Shown here piece after piece: positions 56,331-64,000 of a stretch of 64,000 bases of DNA (position 1 is its first letter; each line of letters opens with the position of its first letter). Origin of the DNA: Choristoneura fumiferana. Lineage: Eukaryota; Arthropoda; Insecta; Lepidoptera; Tortricidae. The notes beneath the pieces were generated by a model. That model had not been told where the DNA came from. It saw only the letters and a program-made list of their open reading frames with translations, and ran no database searches. Both the position numbers and the translations under genes were made by a program. Location of the stretch: positions 1 through 64,000 of the forward strand of contig NC_133499.1 in the NCBI RefSeq assembly GCF_025370935.1, given 5' to 3'.

Positions 56331-56800
56331 ATGATGGCACATATTTTAAATGATGTTATCAAATAGAGTAAGTTAAAAGAAGCGTATTTTACTTGAAGAA
56401 CTTTTCTCTGTAATCAAAAATGGCCGAAATAAAGGTACCCAGTGTTAAATTTTTTGCAAGGAGCCGGGACTTGGAAATTTTTTGGCAAAAAGAAGTCATG
56501 ATGACACATATTTTCAATGATGTTATCAAATAGAGTACGTTAAAATAAGCGCATTTTACTTGAACAACTTTTCTCTGTAATCAAAAATGGCTGAGATAAA
56601 GGTACCCAAAGTTTTAAATTTTTTGCAAGGAGCCGGGGACTTGGAATTTTTTTGGCAAAAAGAAGTCATGATGACATATATTTTAAATGATGTTTCTGTA
56701 TAGAATACGTTAAAATAAGTGTATTTTGTTAGACAAATTTTTCTCTGTAATTAAAAATAGCCAAGATATAGGGACCCAAAGTTTGAAATTTAGGTACAAG
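56331..56800 (+). repeat. Tandem repeat of about 168-170 bp, nearly three units
   Basis: ATGATGGCACATATTTTAAA at 56331, ATGATGACACATATTTTCAA at 56498 and ATGATGACATATATTTTAAA at 56668 mark unit starts. Each unit also has CTTTTCTCTGTAATCAAAAA and, in the first two, GCAAGGAGCCGGG. The last unit is cut short and followed by a GC-rich patch. Confidence 0.85.
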
Positions 56801-56905
56801 CAAAGCGAGCAGTGGTTAGTATGAATTGAGTCCACAACGCACGAGCCGAGCCGAGCGAGCGAAGCAAGCGTACCGCGGCAGCGGCCGGCGAATTGCCAGA
56901 ACTGA
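56794..56905 (+). repeat. GC-rich patch shared with 14237 and 59522
   Basis: CACGAGCCGAGCCGAGCGAG and CCGCGGCAGCGGCCGGCG, with GCAGTGGTTAGTATGAATTG upstream. The same order occurs at 14237-14340 (+) and, in part, 59522-59588 (-). Confidence 0.7.
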
Positions 56906-57154
56906 ATTAAGCCGTTAATCTTAGCTATTGTTGAAATGAAATGAAATAATTTATTTTGCTTTAGACAAGGTAATAAATGGTTTTATAAAAATGTGTTAAG
57001 GTGCAGTGACACATGTAACCAAAAACACTGGCATGAAAACATTAACTTATTAAATAAGTTCACTAAAAAGACAATTAATTTTGTAATATAAATAAATAAT
57101 CTAAATTGAATAATAGTTATTAATTTATAGATCAATGTAACCCTGTGATAATGT

Positions 57155-57385
57155 CAATTATTATTTTAAATATTCTTTAATTAAATAAAATGCTTTGTCT
57201 TTAAGCCACTGATATAATTTAAATCTGAATTTACTCCTGGGCAACTCAGCTATGCTCTTAGGCAACTTATTAAATATTCGTATTGCCATTGGAAAACAGT
57301 TTCTGCAATACAAGTGTGTGTTAGTTTTAGGATAAATTAGTTTATTTGGGTATCTGGTATTAAAAGGCACACTTGCTGTTTTGTT
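57155..57385 (-). mobile_element. LINE ORF2 C-terminal fragment
   Basis: Minus-strand reading FNTRYPNKLIYPKTNTHLYC then FPMAIRIFNKLPKSIAELPR is the same conserved C-terminus as at 15571-15825. 5'-truncated. Confidence 0.7.
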
Positions 57386-58300
57386 TTAGTGCTTTCGATG
57401 TAATTTGACAGTTACATATTTCAAAAATATATAAACAAGGGACTATCAGTAAATTCAACCGTTCAAACAGCGGTTTACAAGTAGTTAGAGGGGGGACATT
57501 ACATATGCTACTTATACATTATTTTGGACCAATAAATACCCTATTAATGTCTACTGAATTTCCCCACAATAGTATACATATGTTAATATTGATCCAACGT
57601 AGCCATGGTATGCATTTAGTGCTGTTTGTTCATTTGCAATTTTTGTAAGCCGCCAGTGTATAAGCAAAACAATTTATTTTATTTACTATACTCTGAACAT
57701 GCGGTTTCCATGAACACTTATTATCTATATTAAATTATACCTAGAAATCGTGCTTCGTTTGATTCTCTCATTATTTGATTATCATAATGATACAGTGATA
57801 TTTTCAAAATAAGCCTTTCCATTTCGAAATTGTACATATGTAGTTTTATTTAAATTAACATTCAAATTGCTGTCCTTTTACCAGTTTATTATGATATAAA
57901 CAGTTTTATTTATTTCAGTATTGTAAGTTTATTTATTTTTACCTGTTATGATGATTGAAATGTCATCAGCAATGTTTGATTAAAATATAAGTTGAATGCT
58001 AATTTTCTTTCTTCTACTTCTATCTCATCTGTAGTTGGTCACAGTGAAAAGTACCCCTTTTAAAAGATGCTCATTTTAACATACTCTAATTATAACAATT
58101 ATTTAAAATAGGGTTTATACTCACATAGAAAATAACATTGTTTTGAATTTTAAGTCCTGGCTCCATAGTAATTTTACTTGAAAATTTTCTGTCCAAAATA
58201 TGGCTATGTCTTTTTTGATTCCTGTTTTTACGCGTTTCAAGCAATAAAAAAAAATGTGTGGTTCCCCGCTTTGGTATAGTCTGACCAACTTTTCGTACAT
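57386..58300. other. Unassigned intronic sequence
   Basis: AT-rich; no feature supported except a GAGTGCGAGTCGGACTCG repeat end (minus) at 58315-58335 just beyond it. Confidence 0.35.
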
Positions 58301-58660
58301 AATCTTCGGTGCGCGAGTCCGACTCGCACTCGGGTTAGTTTTTTTATATTTTATTGAGGCTTTGGTACACATGATCAGCCTTATTGGGAGAGAGACTCCA
58401 GGCCAAAGAGTATTGTAATGTATAGGAATCTCCAGGCATAATAATGATGTGATACGATGGCTGTGACGCCAAAAACATTGATCAAAATAAAAAATCCTCT
58501 CAACAACGGTTAATGATTAATTATTAACCTTTTAAATACACTTAGAATGTATAACTAGCGATATAATTCGCCTTTGCCAAGCTTATAGTTCAATATTTCA
58601 CGAGACTGAAAACTCAATCTTACAATTGGAAAACTATTTTATTAGAATGGTTTTATTTAC

Positions 58661-58697
58661 CTTTTCCACTTCTTGTCATGCATCCCGGCACGCAGCA
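58661..58697 (-). pseudogene. THAP-type gene, exon 1 (start codon missing)
   Basis: Reads CCVPGCMTRSGK and one base, then GTAAAT (GT at 58659-58660). The extra base joins GT of exon 2 to make Gly, giving the THAP opening Cys-x(2-4)-Cys followed by G-V-S-F-H. The frame continues upstream as KICILV to a TGA about 70 bases away with no ATG. The nearby ATG (58707-58709) is in another frame. The start was lost, or lies in an unseen exon, though no acceptor is evident. Confidence 0.55.
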
Positions 58698-58709
58698 AAC
58701 GAGAATACA

Positions 58710-59520
58710 TATTTTAACAAATACGTTAGTAGTGAAATAATTAAATCAAATTCTATCTCGTCTCGACAAAAAATCGAAGGAGCCGAAGGCTCAAGTCGGC
58801 TCACCTCAACGAATTAATGGAGGAAGCACTAAAACACTTTAATTAATTAACAATTCACTCAAATAAAGGCAACGAAAGGTTGGAAAAACTGTAACAACAA
58901 GTTTTCTTTAAAACTGCCGACCGACATTTTGTATTTTTTACCGAAGGGAAAAGCAATGGCGGAATCGACAGATACGGTAAAGTAGGTACGATTAGGTAAG
59001 CAATGTTACTAGTAAAATGTTCTCTGTTCTTTACAAATTGCTTGAGAAAGTTTAATGAATCTTTGAATAAAATGTTTAATTATTAAGAATGAATGTTTAA
59101 TATGATATAAAAACATATTGATGTACTTTCACTTATATTTTGGTTATGGCAAGAAAGCAGAATTTATAGGTAAGTTATTTTAACAAGGAGCGCTAGATTT
59201 CGCTAGCTTCTATGCAAATTGAGGAACCTGCATACTATTGAGAAGAGACCATAGCGTGAATTGAAAAACGGGTGTAGTTATACAGCCTGGCAATGCTTGA
59301 CCGATTTTGTAAGACCTGATAATTATCATCACATGTCCTTTTGGAAACAGGACGGGTCGAGCTTTATCACCCTGTACCGATAATGTTCAAGGTGCTATTG
59401 GACAACCTGATTTGTACGACCTAATAATCGGAGCACACTTTAATGACAGAACGCATTCGCACGATTGATCATGTTTTCGTGTACACCGAATATTAATAAA
59501 TTTAGTAGAAAATAAATTAA
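58710..59520. other. 5' flank of the THAP-type gene; unassigned
   Basis: Holds a GGAGCCGAAGGCTC palindrome at 58779 and otherwise AT-rich sequence. Loosely similar phrases (CCTGATAATTATCATCA, CGACCTAATAATCGG) recur from 59300 to 59770. Confidence 0.35.
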
Positions 59521-59521
59521 A

Positions 59522-59588
59522 TTTGGTCCTGGCGCTTCGCCGGCCGCTGCCGCGGCACGCTCGCTTACGCTCGCTCGGCTCGCGCAAT
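59522..59588 (-). repeat. GC-rich patch, third copy
   Basis: On the minus strand GAGCCGAGCGAGCGTAAGCG and CGTGCCGCGGCAGCGGCCGG, as at 14300 and 56850. Confidence 0.7.
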
Positions 59589-59962
59589 TTGGTCACATGG
59601 ACCTAACACAACCTAAACACAAATCTATGGTCATTCGATTCCGATTGGAATTCCGATTATACGACGTAAATAACAGGTCGAGCATAAACAGGCCGAGCAA
59701 AATTTGGGACAACCTATAATGCCGACCTAATATTGACGACTTGATAATTATAAATCCAAAATTGAGTTCGTATTATCAAGGTCGTACAGTGATGGCTGAG
59801 CAGTATAGGGTCGAGCATTACTGGTCCCCAAAGAAACACACCGTGACCGTGAGTGAAACTCCCGGCGTGTGAAAACAGTGTTTTGATTGACATTAGAATT
59901 TTAAAATAAAACACGTGCAATTCGTTATATCCTCTTAAGGAATTAATACTTTTAATTGAACA

Positions 59963-59989
59963 ATGGAGCACATACGACAATACGATCTG
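59963..59989 (+). CDS. Possible first coding exon of an unidentified gene
   Basis: ATG with context CAATGG begins MEHIRQYDL and runs straight into GTAAGTAGAAC, a strong donor (GT 59990-59991, phase 0). Upstream 300 bases are repeat-poor. No matching phase-0 acceptor with an open exon was found before the window end, so this remains a candidate only. Confidence 0.25.
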
Positions 59990-59999
59990 GTAAGTAGAA

Positions 60000-61000
60000 C
60001 AAAGTTATCATTTTGTGGTTTACATTTACTTACAACTGATTGTTTTGGTGTTTTCAAAACAATTTATGGTATCTAAAGCTTTATCTTATAAAGTATTGCA
60101 GATAAATATATAAAAACAACAAAAAGTTCATCTAATCTGCATTTTATTCATAGAAACTAAGAAAATTCTTTATTGACGGGTAGTTTTATTTCTGCATCTT
60201 TTTATTAGTTACTTTGTTGACTAATTGTACCTATTTATTAAAACTAAGTACAAAGGTTATGCTATGCTATTCGAAAGATCCTACTGGCAAAAAGAAGGTT
60301 AATTAGAAAAAAAAGGTTAATAGTAGTGAATCTGCAGTATTATATTGATTTATTTTTAGATTTATGGTTGGTGTCCCTGCTAGGTATACAATACTAAATT
60401 AAACCAGAATACGTAAACATACAGTACAGGTTACAGTGTATATTAATTGAATATTGTATAGCGGGGATAACAATAGAGAGATCTGTTGTTTCATATAGGA
60501 AATAAAAAATAATCTGGTAAAAAGTTTGTCCTAAAACTAGGTACCCAGTTTAAATAATTAAAATCGGTATTGATAAATCTTTCAGGACTATTACCTCTCC
60601 ATTTCGTTTTCTCTAGATTTTTTACCGTAAGCAACGGCAAAACCTACTAGACACTGCAAAATTGTCCTCCAATGGACAGAGCCATATTTTTCTAAAAAAA
60701 TCTAATCTAAATATTAAAATCAAACACCAATAGCATAAGGCACAGAAATGCAATGAAATACAATGTCTCTTTACCGTGTTTACACTATTACTGCTTCTGT
60801 TTGTTGGATACACAAGGCTCGTTGGCACATTTGGGCATGGTATATTAATTTGTATCTCATAGATACAGGCACCTATCAGTTACATTCAACTGCCTTCCTG
60901 ATAATTATCACGCCAAAATAGGCGCACTTAGACGTCGAAGTTGCGGAAAATAGCCCGCTAATACCTATACCTGCCTGATAATTCATACTAATATTATAAA
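60000..61000. other. Unassigned sequence
   Basis: AT-rich, no gene supported. Confidence 0.35.
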
Positions 61001-61205
61001 TGCAAAAGTGTGTGTTTGTATGTTTGTCTGTCTTTCACGTCGAAACGGAGTGACGGATTGACGTGATTTTTTTAGCATAGTGATAGTTTATAAGCCAAAA
61101 AGTGACATAGGCTAATTTTATTTCGGCAAAATGCACAATTCCTGAGAGAATGGTGCACAATAACCATATTCCATGCGGACGAAGCAGCGGCGAAAGTTAC
61201 TTTAA
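61000..61205 (+). repeat. Dispersed repeat 3' part
   Basis: TGTTTGTATGTTTGTCTGTC, GTCGAAACGGAGTGACGGAT and CATGCGGACGAAGCAGCGG make up a pattern common in lepidopteran non-coding repeats. There is a single copy in this window. Confidence 0.45.
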
Positions 61206-61221
61206 ATGATAATAATTTCAG

Positions 61222-61398
61222 GTGCACATCAACGCCTGATACCATTAACTTCTTGACAGAGCAAGAGCTTGACAGCTGTGTCACGGAGAAAATATTGCAA
61301 AATAAAATTCTTCAACCCTTTGGTGTCCAGCGACTCGGAGGATGAACCCAGGAAGCCAGGGCTAGACTGGGATACAATATTCCATAGGAGGAATATAA
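61222..61398 (+). pseudogene. Coding-like exon with a one-base frameshift
   Basis: Bounded by TTTCAG (61216-61221) and GTAAGT (61399-61404). One frame reads PDTINFLTEQELDSCVTEKI and LQNKILQPF. The other reads SSDSEDEPRKPGLDWDTIFH and RRNI. The change of frame falls at TTTGG near 61319-61322, where one fewer base would make a single open exon. Family not recognised; the DSEDEP segment is acidic. A second possible acceptor (GTCCAG before 61331) would give a short exon without any frameshift. Confidence 0.35.
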
Positions 61399-61542
61399 TG
61401 TAAGTCTAATTATTTGTTTCAACCGCTGCACCAAGCATTGCATTTTATGCCCTAGTTTTTTAGATTTTGTGTGCTTGCATATCAAATAAATTATCTATCT
61501 ATCGATCTATTTAAATCAGTCTTAATCAAACTGTGGATTACC

Positions 61543-61642
61543 NNNNNNNNNNNNNNNNNNNNNNNNNNNNNNNNNNNNNNNNNNNNNNNNNNNNNNNNNN
61601 NNNNNNNNNNNNNNNNNNNNNNNNNNNNNNNNNNNNNNNNNN
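61543..61642. other. Assembly gap of 100 Ns
   Basis: Exactly 100 Ns, the conventional size for a gap of unknown length. Sequence resumes inside a repeat L copy. Confidence 0.99.
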
Positions 61643-61725
61643 TCTAGGGATGGTTCTTAGACATGTTTCAACAAAATCAGTTCAGCGTTTCTGAGATATT
61701 GAACTTGAAGTGACAAAGTCGGGGG
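61643..61725 (-). repeat. Repeat family L, fragment at gap edge
   Basis: GGGATGGTTCTTAGACATG and AAAATCAGTTCAGCG match 44630-44700. Confidence 0.55.
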
Positions 61726-62035
61726 TTTTCCAACTTTTTACTACTTGTTTTTTTCCACTATGGTTTTTTACTGAAGCTTATTTTCGTAGTAGCGTTTTTT
61801 TACAATCAAAATTGACAGACACACACAGTGTTGACAGAGCTCTACTTTCCTGTAGTTTTGGCCCTTCGAGCCGATGCAAACTTAACTTAACCTACACCTA
61901 CCTATGTTTCTGTGTCGATCAAAAACAAAAACAAACAAACAAATCATCAATCTGCCTGTCTTCCTTTGCGACCATCTTCACACACACATAATCGTCATCA
62001 TCATCATCATCATTTACACAGCCGTATTAATTAAG

Positions 62036-62846
62036 GTTGTAACGGAGGCCTTCTTAGCGGAGGCGGAGGCGGGTGCGAAGGCGACGCGTTTCGCCTCCAC
62101 GGATGCGGAGGTTAACGGAAGCGGATGCGAAGATGAAAGTGGATGTGGAAGAAATAGTTTTATTTTTATTTTTATTCGACTGGATGGCAAACGAGCAAGT
62201 GGGTCACCTGATGGTAAGAGATCATTACCGCCCATAGACACTTGCAACATCAGGGGGATTGCAGATGCGATGCCAACCTAGAGGCCTAAGATGGGATACC
62301 TCAAGTGCCAGTAATTTCACCGGCTGTCTTACTCTCCACGCCGCTCTGCAAGCACTGCTGCTTCACGGCAGGATTAGCGAGCAAGATGGTGGTAGCAATC
62401 CGGTCGGACCTTGCACAAGGTCCTACCACCTGCCGAACCTGCTTTATTGAAATCGAAAATCTCAAAAATTTCAAAAAAACACTGCCAAATCTCACTTGTT
62501 TTGGGCTCCATCGTACATGTCACTTAAATAAACAATTACTTTGTACAAAATAACTTAAAATATTCGCGGCTCAATCAAACAATTACAATACAACTTCGTA
62601 CGTCAAAGCAACTAGACAGGTTCATGCCCGCCGTGTGTTATTTGACATGCCCGCCTCCACACGATTACGTTCCCTCCGCGCGCCGCGCACCCGTTGTTCT
62701 TGATCGTCGTCATCCTCAGACGAGAAATAAACCTCCGTTATAACGCGCAAAAAAAACGCGGCGGCGGAGGCGGAGGCGAAGATACGATTTCTTGCGATAC
62801 TTCCGCAGTACGGAGGCGGAGGCGAACTTCCGTTACAACCCTAGTA
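62036..62846. mobile_element. GGAGGC-rich TIR element with nested repeat A
   Basis: Left end GGTTGTAACGGAGGCCTTC and right end GAACTTCCGTTACAACCCT pair at their tips, and both are followed inward by GCGGAGGCGGAGGCG text. An inverted family A copy lies within (62161-62434). No transposase. Confidence 0.65.
62161..62434 (-). repeat. Repeat family A, full-length, inverted
   Basis: Starts with a T-rich block (complement of the A tail), TGGATGGCAAACGAGCAAGT, and ends ACAAGGTCCTACCACCTG. Nested in the GGAGGC element. Confidence 0.85.
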
Positions 62847-63179
62847 TCAATGAGGCTATCGTATTTTGTCTCACTAGATGGCGCACTGTTGCGTGAGGGT
62901 TTTAAGAATGGCTTTCAAAGTCTGTTAATTACGGGCGTGAAAACAAAGTTTACATTAAAATCATATTTAATACACCTTAAAACCGTACCATAAAAATATC
63001 GAGCATTGCCACAGGTTCCAAAAAAACACAGACATTCATTTGCCCTGGAACGCATATTTGCCATAATTAATTTTAGATATTGCAAAATATTCACAAAATT
63101 ATTCTAATTATAAATAAACCCGCGTAGCTCACCCAAAAACTATGAGATTTGACATTTCGGAGACCTCACGCTACACTAG

Positions 63180-63219
63180 CGCCTCTAGCGGCGAATTCAT
63201 ACGCGATAGCCCTCATTAA
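63180..63219 (+). repeat. Repeat copy matching the window start
   Basis: CGCCTCTAGCGGCGAATTCA, then a short tail ending CCCTCATTA, as at 1-38. Confidence 0.6.
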
Positions 63220-63310
63220 CACCGTTCCATTTACTCCCAAACTACCCTATTGTATGTGACGTCATTGCGACCAAAATCCGACTAGACCTAGTCATGAACA
63301 GGTGCATTTG

Positions 63311-63588
63311 CAGGTGGTAGGACCTTGTGCAAGGTCCGCCCGGATCGCTACCACCATTTTGCTCGCTAATCCTGCCGTGAAGCAGCAGTGCTTGCACTGT
63401 TGTGTTTCGGCGTGAGAGCAAGACAGCCGGTGAAATTACTGGCACTTGAGTGATCCCATCTTAGGCCTCTAGGTTGGCAACGCATCTGCAATATCCCTGG
63501 CGTTGCAGATGTCTATGGGCGGTGGTGATCTCTTACCATCAGGAGACCCACTTGCTCGTTTGTCATCCAGTTGAATAAAAAAAAAATG
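63311..63588 (+). repeat. Repeat family A, full-length
   Basis: GCAGGTGGTAGGACCTTGTG to CATCCAGTTGAATAAAAAAA. It has small deletions in GTGAGAGCAAGACAGCC and ACTTGAGTGATCCC compared with other copies. Confidence 0.85.
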
Positions 63589-63689
63589 AAAAAATAGCAA
63601 CGTAACCTCGATCTCTAGTGGGAAATACTACTAAAAAGTTACTGTCTTTGGACGTAATACGTAAAGAAAAGATCCTTAGGTTCTATTTA

Positions 63690-63755
63690 GTGGGTGGCAA
63701 CTAAGTTAGCCTACAGTTTAGGACACTACTTGAACAAGTGTGATGAAACATATTC
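63690..63755 (+). repeat. Relative of the 21190 inverted-repeat element
   Basis: GTGGGTGGCAACTAAGTTAG, GGACACTACTTGAACAAGTG and TGATGAAACATATT parallel 21204-21270. Confidence 0.6.
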
Positions 63756-64000
63756 ACATTCGTATTTAAAAATATTAGATTGTTCAACATTAAAATGTTT
63801 ATTATTGACAGGATATAGACAAGATAACATTGTTTTAGCCTTGTTTATTATCAAACCACCCACAGTAGTTCTAACCATTAATAATAAATGCAATTAGACT
63901 TTACATTGTGCACTTCACTGATGTTGACGAAGAATGAAGCAATAATTTATAATTGCTTTTAGACTTATTCCTAACTTTAACATTGACATTCTAATTTTAA

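Noticed and set aside
58682..58709. ATG at 58707-58709 as start of the THAP-type gene
   Set aside because: It is in a different frame from the Cys-containing reading that splices correctly to exon 2. Its own reading (MYSRLLRAGMHDKKWK) ends in phase 2 and does not fit the acceptor.

Overview
The window is nuclear genomic DNA of an insect, almost certainly a moth or butterfly. It is AT-rich, has short GT-AG introns, carries a lepidopteran-style mix of tRNA-derived SINEs, RTE-like LINE tails and small hairpin elements, and contains one assembly gap of exactly 100 Ns. Only two genes are recognisable, both on the minus strand. Everything else is repeats, decayed transposons and unassigned sequence. 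There is no sign of operons, CRISPR arrays or bacterial DNA.

Layout. Positions 1-29,400 hold only repeats: SINEs, LINE 3' ends, a repeat family bounded by GTGTCGGACACGC, many palindromic elements, and a foldback-like element at 25.5-27.25 kb whose arms are inverted tandem repeats around a decayed ORF. Positions 29,430-31,670 look unique and probably include the 3' flank of the gene that follows. Positions 31,674-38,205 (minus) carry five coding exons of a Golgi alpha-mannosidase II-type enzyme (GH38). They encode 1,069 residues with all catalytic motifs present, broken once by an extra T in an 8-T run. The exon for its membrane anchor was not found. Candidate 5' non-coding exons lie at 40.76 and 41.33 kb. 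The mannosidase introns hold two TA-flanked elements and an interrupted SINE.

Positions 45,731-58,697 (minus) carry five exons that splice in frame as a THAP-type zinc-finger gene with a C-terminal coiled coil. Its THAP exon has two in-frame stops and has lost the second Cys/His pair, and the first exon has no ATG, so it is scored as a pseudogene. The intron between its last two exons contains a gutted Bel/Pao retrotransposon (47.05-51.32 kb). A mariner-like fragment sits inside the Bel/Pao pol region and a hairpin element sits in its LTR.

Positions 58.7-64 kb hold more repeats, the N gap, and weak evidence for a plus-strand gene: a nine-codon first exon at 59,963 and a possible coding exon near 61,222-61,398 with another single-base frameshift. 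The two single-base breaks in otherwise good coding sequence suggest residual assembly indels, at least in part.

The genes do not form a pathway. The mannosidase acts in N-glycan trimming in the Golgi. The THAP gene, if it ever worked, would have been a DNA-binding protein and is unrelated. Family assignments come from motif recognition only; no database search was possible.
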